From: Persebacter sp051008975
Lineage (GTDB): Bacteria > Pseudomonadota > Gammaproteobacteria > Tethybacterales > Persebacteraceae
Assembly (NCBI GenBank): GCA_051008975.1
Contig: JBPCXA010000084.1
Span: 1 to 23,752, forward strand
Length of the DNA: 23,752 nucleotides
Direction: 5' to 3'
In this document: piece by piece, positions 1-7,028 of the stretch
How positions within the stretch are numbered: position 1 is the first letter of the stretch
Layout of the letters: each line of letters starts with the position of its first letter
Notes under the pieces: model-generated
Told to the model about the DNA's origin: nothing
The model's database searches: none
The model's input: only the letters and a program-made list of their open reading frames with translations
Translations under genes and position numbers: made by a program

Positions 1-38
1 TTTGCGGACAATGCTGAATTTGGCGGTATCCGAAAATA
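1..38. repeat. Terminal repeat A, left copy
   Basis: A 38-base element that recurs in the same orientation at 23715-23752, with 36 of 38 bases identical by eye. It can fold: ATGCTG (11-16) faces CGGTAT (23-28) across the 7-base loop AATTTGG, with two G-U wobbles. A further CGG/CCG pairing lies outside a 3-base bulge. It lies at the extreme edge of the window, so its full length to the left is unknown. It may be part of an interspersed intergenic repeat family; no coding function is visible. Confidence 0.75.
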
Positions 39-46
39 TAAAAAAT

Positions 47-74
47 CCGCCATTCCGGCGAAAGCCGGAATCTC
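47..74. repeat. Inverted repeat B, left copy (GAAA-loop palindrome)
   Basis: This 28-base stretch has an exact inverted copy at 23676-23703. Its core is a perfect 8-bp palindrome, ATTCCGGC (52-59) and GCCGGAAT (64-71), closed by a GAAA tetraloop. No U-tract follows on either strand, so a simple intrinsic terminator is unlikely. It resembles the small ATTCC-type intergenic palindromes found in many proteobacterial genomes. Confidence 0.8.
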
Positions 75-134
75 TTTGCGCGAAAGCGCAAACGATTCGC
101 CTTCGGCGAATGAGATTCCCGCGTTCGCGGGAAT
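75..134. repeat. Three further tandem palindromes
   Basis: Three more perfect short hairpins follow repeat B almost without spacing. They are TTTGCGC/GCGCAAA with a GAAA loop (75-92), ATTCGCC/GGCGAAT with a 3-base loop (95-111), and ATTCCCGC/GCGGGAAT with a GTTC loop (115-134). With repeat B they form four consecutive stem-loops in about 85 bases, just past the 3' end of serC (minus strand). They could stabilise or end the serC transcript, or be accumulated mobile palindromes. The rest of 1-161 holds nothing else I can name. Confidence 0.7.
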
Positions 135-161
135 GGGACGGGGGGCAAGAATGGGACAAAA

Positions 162-1235
162 TTAACCGCGTCGTTGGGCGAAATCGCGCATGTATTCCGT
201 CAGAACGCGGACGCCGGCGACGGGCATTGAGTTGTACAAAGACGCGCGGCAGCCGCCCAAAACGGCGTGTCCCTTCAATCCGACCATTCCGTTTTCGCGC
301 GCGCCCGCCAAAAATTCCCCGGTCAGGGATTCGTCCGGCAGAAAAAACGGGATGTTCATCCGCGAACGGCATTCGCGTCCGACATCGTTGCGATAAAAAC
401 CCCCGTCAATGCATTCGTACAGCAGGCGCGCCTTTTCGTCGCTGCGGCGCGCCATTTCCGCCGCCCCGCCCTCGCGTTTCACCCATTCCAGCACCAGACC
501 GGTCATGTAAATGGAAAACGTCGGCGGCGTGTTGATCATCGAATCGCGTTCCATTTTTTCGCGGTAATTCCACACCACCGGCGTCTGCGGGCGGGAATTG
601 ATCAGCGATTTGCGGACGATGACGATTGTCAGCCCCGCCGGACCGAGATTTTTTTGCGCCCCGGCGTAAATCAGCCCGTAATCGGCGATATTCAGCGGGC
701 GCGATAAAATGTTGGACGACATGTCCGCCAGCAGCGGCGCGTCGGAAGACGGCGGACGCGGAAACTCCACGCCGTGAATTGTCTCGTTGTCGGCGTAGTG
801 CAGATATGCCGCATCCGCCGCCGCCGGCGCGATTTTTTCGGGCAGGGAGGTATAGCCGCCGTCCGCCGTGTCGCCGACGATTTGGACGCGGCAGTATTTT
901 TTCGCCTCTTCGGCGGCGCGCCGCGACCAGTGTCCGGTGATCAGATAGGCGGCGGTGCGCCGTTCGTCCGGGATTAAATTAATCGGCGCCATCGCCGCCT
1001 GTCCGGTCGCGCCGCCGGTCAAAAACAGCACGGCATATTCCTCGCCGATGCCGAGAAGTTCGCGCAGCAATGCGTGCGCGCGCTCGTAAATTTCCATGAA
1101 CGCCGGACCGCGATGCGAGATTTCCATCACCGAAGCGCCCTCGCCGCCGTAGGACAAAAATTCCTCGCGCGCGCGCTCCATTACTTCGTCGGGCAGCCCG
1201 CACGGGCCGGGACTGAAATTGTAGGCGCGCTCCAT
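162..1235 (-). CDS. serC: Phosphoserine aminotransferase
   Basis: PLP enzyme that converts 3-phosphohydroxypyruvate plus glutamate to 3-phosphoserine in serine synthesis. It also acts in the pyridoxal phosphate pathway in many proteobacteria. The protein is 357 residues, close to the usual ~360. It opens with the family signature NFSPGP and has the PLP-binding lysine at about residue 195 in AGAQKNLGPAG. The start at 1235 is chosen over an in-frame ATG at 1280 because the family begins a few residues before NFS. This start also lies exactly 6 bases after a TATAAT box (1242-1247), which suggests a leaderless mRNA; the upstream ATG would overlap the promoter. It is transcribed alone on the minus strand, with hairpins beyond its stop. 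It is often adjacent to pheA in related bacteria, but here pheA lies about 6 kb away. Confidence 0.95.
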   Translation of the reverse strand: MERAYNFSPGPCGLPDEVMERAREEFLSYGGEGASVMEISHRGPAFMEIYERAHALLRELLGIGEEYAVLFLTGGATGQAAMAPINLIPDERRTAAYLITGHWSRRAAEEAKKYCRVQIVGDTADGGYTSLPEKIAPAAADAAYLHYADNETIHGVEFPRPPSSDAPLLADMSSNILSRPLNIADYGLIYAGAQKNLGPAGLTIVIVRKSLINSRPQTPVVWNYREKMERDSMINTPPTFSIYMTGLVLEWVKREGGAAEMARRSDEKARLLYECIDGGFYRNDVGRECRSRMNIPFFLPDESLTGEFLAGARENGMVGLKGHAVLGGCRASLYNSMPVAGVRVLTEYMRDFAQRRG

Positions 1236-1241
1236 TTCCGT

Positions 1242-1247
1242 ATTATA
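1242..1247 (-). promoter_or_regulatory. serC -10 box, leaderless start
   Basis: On the minus strand this reads TATAAT, followed by the 6-base spacer ACGGAA and then the ATG of serC. With standard -10 geometry, transcription would start on the A of ATG. I see no good -35 and no Shine-Dalgarno at a usable distance. Confidence 0.65.
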
Positions 1248-1340
1248 AAATGCGGCGGCGAAAAAACGATCCCGCGACAATCCGAAAATTTATTTTTGGC
1301 GGCGGCGGAACGATTTCGCGCGGCGGGTACGCGGGGACGG

Positions 1341-1346
1341 TATAAT
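1341..1346 (+). promoter_or_regulatory. Orphan TATAAT box in the serC-parB gap
   Basis: A perfect TATAAT on the plus strand inside the 247-base gap 1236-1482, with no plus-strand gene downstream that looks real. A start codon at 1351 opens a 111-codon frame, but this runs antisense through the end of parB and has no family signature. The gap otherwise holds the serC promoter and the parB terminator. The box could drive a small or antisense RNA, or be chance. Confidence 0.3.
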
Positions 1347-1456
1347 TCGGATGTCGCGCGCTCTCAAAAAATCGGCGGCAATGTCGGCGCGGCACTACAT
1401 CACACGGCATTGTCGTCGTACCTTTTTCGCGCCCCGGACGGTTTTTGTCCGCGAAC

Positions 1457-1480
1457 GCGTTTATAAAACGCCGAGCGGCG
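1457..1480 (-). terminator. Probable intrinsic terminator after parB
   Basis: Directly beyond the parB stop, the minus strand reads CGCC-GCTC-GGCG (1480-1469) followed by TTTTAT, a compact GC stem with a short U-run. An overlapping alternative hairpin, GCGTTT-ATA-AAACGC, occupies 1457-1471. It fits the end of the mnmG-parA-parB transcript. Confidence 0.5.
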
Positions 1481-1482
1481 CG

Positions 1483-2316
1483 CTATTTTCGCAGTCGGTT
1501 GAGCAGACGGGAGAGGGCGTCCAGCGAACCGTAGTGGATGACGAGTTTGCCGCCTTTGCCGCGGTGGCGGATTTGGACGCGCGCCGACAGTCGCGCCGAC
1601 AATTCCGATTCCAAACGCCGCGTGTCGCCGTCCGGCGAGTTCGCGGATTCGGCGTTTTTGCGCGCCGCCGATTGTTTGCGCGTTAGTTGTTCGACCGCGC
1701 GCACCGATAATTTTTCCGCCGCGATTCGCCGCGCCAGCGCGAGTTGCCGCTCCGCCGGCAGAGACAGCAGGGCGCGGGCGTGTCCGCCGTCCAACTTCGC
1801 CTCTTCCAGCATTTGCAGCACCGGCGGCGACAGCGACAAAAGACGCAAAAGATTGCTCACCGCCGCCCGCGATATTCCCAAATGCGCCGCCGCCTGCGCG
1901 TGCGTCATTTCCGTCTCCGCGGTCAGCCGCGCGAGTCCGCGCGCCTGCTCGGCCGGATTCAAATCGGCGCGCTGGATATTTTCCACCAGCGCGAACAACA
2001 TCGCCTCGCGGTCGGAAAGTTTGCGCGCGATAATCGGCACTTCGGCGAGACCCGCCATTTGCGCCGCCCGCCAGCGTCGTTCTCCGGCGACGATCTCAAA
2101 ACCGCCGCCCGCCGGACGGACGAGAATCGGCTGAATAATTCCGCGGCGGCGGATGGAATCGGCGAGCGATTCCAACTCTTCCGGCGCGAAACGGCGGCGC
2201 GGCTGCCCCGCCCCCGGACGCAGTGTATCGACGGCGACCGCGCGTACGCCGCCGCCCTCCGGCGCGGCGGAAGCGCCCAATAATTCGTCCAGCCCGCGTC
2301 CGAGTCCGTGTTTCAT
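1483..2316 (-). CDS. parB: Chromosome partition protein ParB
   Basis: Centromere-binding CTP-dependent clamp that loads at parS sites and works with ParA in origin segregation. The 277-residue protein begins MKHGLGRGLDELL, a typical chromosomal ParB opening. It has the CTP-binding motif GERRWRA at residues 78-84 and the ENIQRADLNP box at about 112-121. A helix-turn-helix region follows at roughly 130-175 (THAQAAAHLGISRAAVSNLL). The C-terminal dimerisation region ends GSLDALSRLLNRLRK. Its ATG overlaps the parA stop by 4 bases (ATGA), so translation is probably coupled. It is the last gene of the mnmG-parA-parB operon and is followed by a likely terminator. Confidence 0.95.
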   Translation of the reverse strand: MKHGLGRGLDELLGASAAPEGGGVRAVAVDTLRPGAGQPRRRFAPEELESLADSIRRRGIIQPILVRPAGGGFEIVAGERRWRAAQMAGLAEVPIIARKLSDREAMLFALVENIQRADLNPAEQARGLARLTAETEMTHAQAAAHLGISRAAVSNLLRLLSLSPPVLQMLEEAKLDGGHARALLSLPAERQLALARRIAAEKLSVRAVEQLTRKQSAARKNAESANSPDGDTRRLESELSARLSARVQIRHRGKGGKLVIHYGSLDALSRLLNRLRK

Positions 2317-2325
2317 GCGAAACGC
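2310..2325. promoter_or_regulatory. Degenerate parS-like site at the parA/parB junction
   Basis: The plus strand reads TGTTTCATGCGAAACG here, matching the near-universal parS consensus TGTTTCACGTGAAACA at 13 of 16 positions. It sits across the parA stop and parB start. The central CACGTG is damaged, and part of the match is forced by the coding sequence of parB (Met-Lys-His). It may be a weak or decayed site, or chance. Confidence 0.25.
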
Positions 2326-3071
2326 GCCAGAAATTCGTCGCCCAACTGGCGGTATCCCTCCGCGCCCGGAGAACGCGGCGCATACCGTAAAACCGGCAAT
2401 CCGTGGCTCGGCGCCTCGGCGATCCGCACATTGCGCCCGATCGCGGACGCGAATACCTTGTCGCCGAAATGCTTCACCAGTTCTTCGGAAATGCCGCGCG
2501 CCAGCAAATTGCGCCGATCCAGCATCGAACGGACGATGCCGGCGACCGACAAGGACGGATTCCAGCCGGCGCGCAGCCGCCGCACCGTCGCCGCCAAATC
2601 CGACAATCCCTCCATCGCAAAATACTCGCACTGCATCGGAATCAGTACATGCTCGGCGGCGACCAGCGCGTTCACGGTCAGCGCGCCCAAGGACGGCGGA
2701 CAATCAATAAGCGCGAAATCAAAACTGTCGCGCAACGGCGGCAGGGCGTCGCGCAAACGCCGCTGCCAATTTTTTTCGCCCGCCAATTCCATTTCCGCGC
2801 CGGCGAGATGCATATTCGCCGCCAAAAGCCAGTAGCCGCCGGACAAGGAATAAATCAATTTATCGCGCGCCGGCGCGCCGTCCAAAACTTCGTATACGCC
2901 GCCGGCGATGCGCCATTTTTCCACGCCGCTGCCGGAAGTCGCGTTTCCCTGCGGGTCGGCGTCTATCAGCAGAACCCTTTGTTTTAATTCGGCGAGGCGC
3001 GACGACAAATTCAAACTCACCGTGGTTTTGCCGGTGCCGCCTTTTTGGTTGATGACGGCGAACACTTTCAT
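2313..3071 (-). CDS. parA: Chromosome partition ATPase ParA
   Basis: Deviant-Walker ATPase of the ParA/Soj (MinD-like) family that positions ParB-parS complexes. The protein is 252 residues. The deviant Walker A, KGGTGKTT, is at residues 10-17, the Walker A' region LLIDADPQGN at about 34-43, and the Walker B region FALIDCPPS near residue 118. Length and motif order match the short chromosomal ParA class without an N-terminal DNA-binding extension. The ATG overlaps the mnmG stop by 4 bases and the parA stop overlaps the parB start by 4, so all three genes are tightly coupled. In most relatives rsmG (gidB) lies between mnmG and parA; here there is no space for it. Confidence 0.95.
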   Translation of the reverse strand: MKVFAVINQKGGTGKTTVSLNLSSRLAELKQRVLLIDADPQGNATSGSGVEKWRIAGGVYEVLDGAPARDKLIYSLSGGYWLLAANMHLAGAEMELAGEKNWQRRLRDALPPLRDSFDFALIDCPPSLGALTVNALVAAEHVLIPMQCEYFAMEGLSDLAATVRRLRAGWNPSLSVAGIVRSMLDRRNLLARGISEELVKHFGDKVFASAIGRNVRIAEAPSHGLPVLRYAPRSPGAEGYRQLGDEFLARFA

Positions 3072-4888
3072 ATCCGCCGCCCGCGCGCCGTCCGCGCGCG
3101 CAAAAACACCGCCAGCAACGACAACGCCGCCGGCGTCATGCCGCCGATTCGCCGCGCCTGCCGTACGCTGGCGGGACGATGGCGGACGAACAACTCGCGC
3201 GCCTCGTGCGACAATCCGCCGACCGCCGCGAAGTCAAAATCGTCCGGAATGCGCATCGCGTCCTCGTCCCGCGCGCGCGACAAATTCGCCTCCTGATGCC
3301 GGATATATCCGGCGTACTTAAACCGCGCCTCCATTTCGGCGACATCGGCGGCGGCGGAAAGCGGCGCGTTCTCCAATCCGGCGTAGGAGTTTTCGGGGCG
3401 GCGAAGCCACGCGGCGGCGGTTTGCGGCGCGTCCGGCGGACCGACAATCGCCGTTTGCAAACGGCGCTCCTCCTTTTCCAAACGGTCGCGGCGGGCGCAA
3501 AATAATTTCCAGCGCGCGTCCCCCACCAGATTCAACTCCCGCCCGCGCGGCGTCATACGCAAATCGGCGTTGTCCTCGCGCAAAGACAGGCGGCACTCGG
3601 CGCGGCTGGTAAACATCCGATACGGCTCGGAAACGCCGCGCCCGGTAATGTCGTCAATCAGCACGCCGATATACGATTCTTCGCGGCGCGGAATCCACGG
3701 CGGCGCGCCCCCCGCATGACGGGCGGCGTTTATTCCGGCGACCAGCCCCTGCGCCGCCGCCTCCTCGTAGCCGGTGGTGCCGTTGATTTGTCCGGCGAAA
3801 AACAGTCCGGAAATCGCGCGCGTCCGCAGACACGGCGACAACGCGCGCGGATCGAAATAATCGTATTCCACCGCGTAGCCGAAACGCAAAATGCGCGCAT
3901 TTTCCAAACCCGGAATCGCCCGCACGAACGCCGCCTGCGTCTTTTCCGGCAGCGCCGTGGAAATGCCGTTCGGATAATACTCGCGGGCGTCCGCGCCTTC
4001 CGGCTCCAAAAAAATACGGTGTGAATCGCGCTCCGGAAACCGCGCCACCTTGTCCTCCACCGAAGGACAATAACGCGGTCCGGCGCCGCCGATGGCGCCG
4101 CTGAACGCCGGCGATTCGTGCAGCGCGGCGCGAATAATGTCGTGCGCCTGTTCGGTCGTCCGCGTGATGTGGCACGACAATTGCGGCGGATGACGGCGGG
4201 CGTCCCCGACGAAAGAAAACACCGGACGGGGCGAATCGCCGCGCTGCTCTTCCAAGCCGGAAAAATCAATACTCGCGCCGTCCAAACGCGGCGGCGTACC
4301 GGTTTTGAGACGCCCGACCGGTAAATTTAATTCCCGCAATTTTTGCGCCAGCGCGGAGGAGGATGAATCGCCGAATCGCCCGCCCGGCGTTTGTTTCGCG
4401 CCGGTATGCATCATCCCGCGCAAAAAAGTACCGGCGGTCAGCACCGTCGCCGCCGCGTAAAAACACTCGCCGCCGGCGCGCACGCCGGCGACCGCGCCGC
4501 CGCGAATAATGAGATCGTCCGCCGCGCATTCCAACACCCGCAAAGACCGCGCGGCGGCGACCGTTTTTTGTACGGCGCGGCGATACAACGCGCGGTCGGT
4601 CTGCGCGCGGGTGGCGCGCACCGCCGCGCCGCGGCTGCCGTTGAGACGGCGGAATTGCAGCCCGGAATCGTCCGCGGCGAGCGCCATCGCGCCGCCCATC
4701 GCGTCAATTTCCTTCACCAGATGTCCCTTGCCGATGCCGCCGATCGCCGGATTGCACGACATTCTCCCGATCGCCGCGGCGGAATGCGTGAGCAGCAACA
4801 CCGTCGCGCCGACTCGCGCAACGGCGAGCGCGGCTTCCGTTCCGGCGTGTCCGCCGCCGATGACGATCACCGAAAATTTCGCCGCCAT
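3068..4888 (-). CDS. mnmG: tRNA uridine-5-carboxymethylaminomethyl modification enzyme MnmG (GidA)
   Basis: FAD enzyme that, with MnmE, installs the 5-(carboxymethyl)aminomethyl group at wobble uridine 34 of certain tRNAs. The 606-residue protein is slightly shorter than the usual ~630. The dinucleotide-binding GGGHAGTEAA is at residues 11-20, then NPAIGGIGKGHLVKEIDA and the family block GRLKTGTPPRLD. The MnmE-interacting C-terminus is recognisable by YAGYIRHQEANL. I prefer the ATG at 4888 over an in-frame ATG at 4900, because the latter lies inside the probable -10 box TATGAT (4896-4901). The 4888 start is 7 bases from that box with no Shine-Dalgarno, hence probably leaderless. It heads the operon with parA and parB and diverges from the DUF2723 gene. 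Confidence 0.95.
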   Translation of the reverse strand: MAAKFSVIVIGGGHAGTEAALAVARVGATVLLLTHSAAAIGRMSCNPAIGGIGKGHLVKEIDAMGGAMALAADDSGLQFRRLNGSRGAAVRATRAQTDRALYRRAVQKTVAAARSLRVLECAADDLIIRGGAVAGVRAGGECFYAAATVLTAGTFLRGMMHTGAKQTPGGRFGDSSSSALAQKLRELNLPVGRLKTGTPPRLDGASIDFSGLEEQRGDSPRPVFSFVGDARRHPPQLSCHITRTTEQAHDIIRAALHESPAFSGAIGGAGPRYCPSVEDKVARFPERDSHRIFLEPEGADAREYYPNGISTALPEKTQAAFVRAIPGLENARILRFGYAVEYDYFDPRALSPCLRTRAISGLFFAGQINGTTGYEEAAAQGLVAGINAARHAGGAPPWIPRREESYIGVLIDDITGRGVSEPYRMFTSRAECRLSLREDNADLRMTPRGRELNLVGDARWKLFCARRDRLEKEERRLQTAIVGPPDAPQTAAAWLRRPENSYAGLENAPLSAAADVAEMEARFKYAGYIRHQEANLSRARDEDAMRIPDDFDFAAVGGLSHEARELFVRHRPASVRQARRIGGMTPAALSLLAVFLRARTARGRRI

Positions 4889-4895
4889 AACGGGA

Positions 4896-4901
4896 ATCAT
4901 A
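4896..4901 (-). promoter_or_regulatory. mnmG -10 box, leaderless start
   Basis: The minus strand reads TATGAT, then a 7-base spacer and ATG-GCG-GCG. The box differs from consensus at one position. No convincing -35 is seen. It shares the 106-base divergent region 4889-4994 with the DUF2723 promoter. Confidence 0.5.
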
Positions 4902-4981
4902 CCCTACGCGCCGCGTTTTCCGCAAAACGCAACGGCGCGGCGAAGCGCGTTTCCGCCCGGACGCCGTCCGTTGCGGCGCGC

Positions 4982-4987
4982 TATAAT
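4982..4987 (+). promoter_or_regulatory. -10 box of the DUF2723-pheA-his-tat operon
   Basis: A perfect TATAAT followed by a 7-base spacer (TTCCGCCG read from 4987 includes the last T of the box) and the ATG at 4995. There is no room for a leader or Shine-Dalgarno. It fits the leaderless pattern of serC, mnmG, thrS and tadA. Confidence 0.6.
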
Positions 4988-4994
4988 TCCGCCG

Positions 4995-7022
4995 ATGCGG
5001 TGTTTGTATTATTTTTCTTGGCGGCGGGAATGGCCGGCGGCGGCGATTGTCGCGGCCGTCCTGTCCGTCGTGTATGGAATTTCGATGCCGCCGGGCGTGA
5101 CTTTTGAAGATACCGGAATGATCGCCGCCGCGTGTTTCCAATTCGGAATTTTGCATCCGCCGGGCTATCCGCTGTATGCAATGCTGTGTCCGTCGTTCGC
5201 GCATATCGCCGACGTGTCGCCGTTAAATCCGGCGCAGGCGACTGCTCTTTTGTCGGCGCTTTGCGCGGCGGCGGCGTGCGCGTTTTTTTACGAAATCGCG
5301 CGGCGTTTCGGGGCGCAAAAGGCGGTCGCGCTGCCGGCGGCGCTGACTTTGGGACTGGGCGCGCGGTTTTGGTCGCAGGCGATTATTCCCGAAGTGTATA
5401 CGTTGAACGCGCTTCTGACGGCGGCGACTTTGGCGGCGGTTTTGCGGATAGTGCATTTTCCGTCCCGGTCGCGGTGGCTTTGGCTGTGTTTTTTGGCGGG
5501 ATTGGGATTGGCGAATCATTGGCCGCTGTATGCGTCCGCGGCCCCGGCGTTCGCGTTGTTTCTGGCGGGCGGGCGGCGGCGTTGGCGTCCGCAAATTCGC
5601 CCCGGCGTCGCCGGCGCGGCGATGTTTGCGGCGGGATTGTCGCCGTATTTGTATTTGCTGCTGCGTCCGCATTGGGGCGAAACGCTGTCCTTGACGCCGC
5701 CGCCGGAAAATTTTCACGAATGGATCTCGTATATTTCGCGCGAAATTTACACCGCAAAGGACGCCCTCCGTATTTCGGACGGCGCGGACTGCGTTCGTAG
5801 CGCGCTGTGGAGTTTGCGGCTGCTGGCGAACGAATATACCGTAATCGGCGCGGCGGCGGCGGTAATCGGCTTTGCGATGTTTTGCCGCCGCCGTCCGTTT
5901 TTGCAGTCGCTGGCGGTGTTGTACGGAGTCGCCTCGGCGCCGTTGCTGGCGGGATATTTATGTTTTGACATTGATGAAGGAGTGACGAAAACGACTCTCG
6001 CCGCCTATCCGCTGCCGGCGGCGATGTTTGTGATGCTGTGCATTACGGCGGCGTTGAATCGTATTCCGGCGCCGGGGCATATTGTCGCGGCGGCCGCGCT
6101 GGCGGCGGCGACGGGCGCGTACAATTGGGCGGGAAACGACCGCAGCGGCGATCGCTTCGCCGAAGAATATGCGGCGGCGGTTTTGGATTCGCTGCCGCCG
6201 AATTCCGCGTTTGTCATCGATTCGGACTGGAGTTTTCCGGTGTTTTACCGCCGCCACGCCTTGGGCGTACGGCGCGATGTCGTCGTCGCCGGCGATTTGA
6301 CGCTGCCGCCGTCCGCCGCCGGGCGGCGAATGTTTAGCGCCGACTATGTCGCGGGGGAAAGGTTTCGCGACTGGGGCGTAATTCAGGAATTATTGTCCGG
6401 CGGCGCGGCGGAGTTTCGCCCGATTCCGCCGCCGTTGATTCATTTTTATCGGCGTCTTTCGGAACGGCGCGCGGTGTTTTACCGCGAAACCCGTCAGTAT
6501 GACAAAACCGCCGAGCTGCGCGCGTTGTTTGCGGCGGGGCGGGCGCTGACTTCCGCCAAAATTAAAAACGGAAATTTAACGCCGGAAGCCGAGAAAGCGC
6601 GGGCGGCGATTGTGCAAACGCCCGCGGGATTGTTCGGAAAATTGGACGCCCGCGCGCGCGGCGGCGTAGCGAAAATCCTCGAAATACGCGCGATGCTTTC
6701 GGTTCTGCGGCGGGCGGAAGAATCTTTTCCGCCCGCGTGGCGCGCGCAGTTGCGCCACCGCGAAGGCGTTCTGCACTTTCTGGCGGGGCGCAAACGGGCG
6801 GCGAAAGCGCAATGGCGCGAGGCGGTGGATTTGGACACGAAAAGCCCGGCGTTGATCGATCTGTTGCATTCGCTGGCGGCGGAACGGGAATGGCGGGAAT
6901 ATGGGCGTCTGCGGCGGCGGTTTTGGATGGTGGAAAATCCCGCGCTGCGCGACACGGACGCGGCGTGCGTCGCCGCGGGAATTTGCGCGGCGGCGGAAAT
7001 CGGCGGGAATCGGTTAAAATGA
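4995..7022 (+). CDS. DUF2723 / TMEM260-type multi-spanning membrane protein (putative glycosyltransferase)
   Basis: A 675-residue integral membrane protein. The N-terminal two thirds carry many hydrophobic segments. The family blocks TFEDTGMIAAACFQFGILHPPGYPLY (first acidic loop, positions about 36-61) and WSQAIIPEVYTLNAL are visible. Proteins of this family (Pfam PF11028) resemble GT-C glycosyltransferases, and human TMEM260 is an O-mannosyltransferase. The bacterial substrate is unknown. The last ~250 residues are soluble, with a TPR-like stretch near REGVLHFLAGRKRAAKAQW. The start is the ATG just after a TATAAT box; upstream in-frame codons run antisense through mnmG and are not used. It leads an operon of metabolic and export genes with no obvious functional link to glycosylation. 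Confidence 0.85.
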   Translation: MRCLYYFSWRREWPAAAIVAAVLSVVYGISMPPGVTFEDTGMIAAACFQFGILHPPGYPLYAMLCPSFAHIADVSPLNPAQATALLSALCAAAACAFFYEIARRFGAQKAVALPAALTLGLGARFWSQAIIPEVYTLNALLTAATLAAVLRIVHFPSRSRWLWLCFLAGLGLANHWPLYASAAPAFALFLAGGRRRWRPQIRPGVAGAAMFAAGLSPYLYLLLRPHWGETLSLTPPPENFHEWISYISREIYTAKDALRISDGADCVRSALWSLRLLANEYTVIGAAAAVIGFAMFCRRRPFLQSLAVLYGVASAPLLAGYLCFDIDEGVTKTTLAAYPLPAAMFVMLCITAALNRIPAPGHIVAAAALAAATGAYNWAGNDRSGDRFAEEYAAAVLDSLPPNSAFVIDSDWSFPVFYRRHALGVRRDVVVAGDLTLPPSAAGRRMFSADYVAGERFRDWGVIQELLSGGAAEFRPIPPPLIHFYRRLSERRAVFYRETRQYDKTAELRALFAAGRALTSAKIKNGNLTPEAEKARAAIVQTPAGLFGKLDARARGGVAKILEIRAMLSVLRRAEESFPPAWRAQLRHREGVLHFLAGRKRAAKAQWREAVDLDTKSPALIDLLHSLAAEREWREYGRLRRRFWMVENPALRDTDAACVAAGICAAAEIGGNRLK

Positions 7023-7028
7023 ACGGCA

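Noticed and set aside
1351..1686. A 111-codon plus-strand frame after the orphan TATAAT box
   Set aside because: Most of it is antisense to parB, there is no ribosome-binding site, and the composition is that of a shadow frame.
4509..4994. Upstream extension of the DUF2723 gene
   Set aside because: The frame stays open upstream only because it is antisense to mnmG; the hydrophobic N-terminus and the promoter place the start at 4995.
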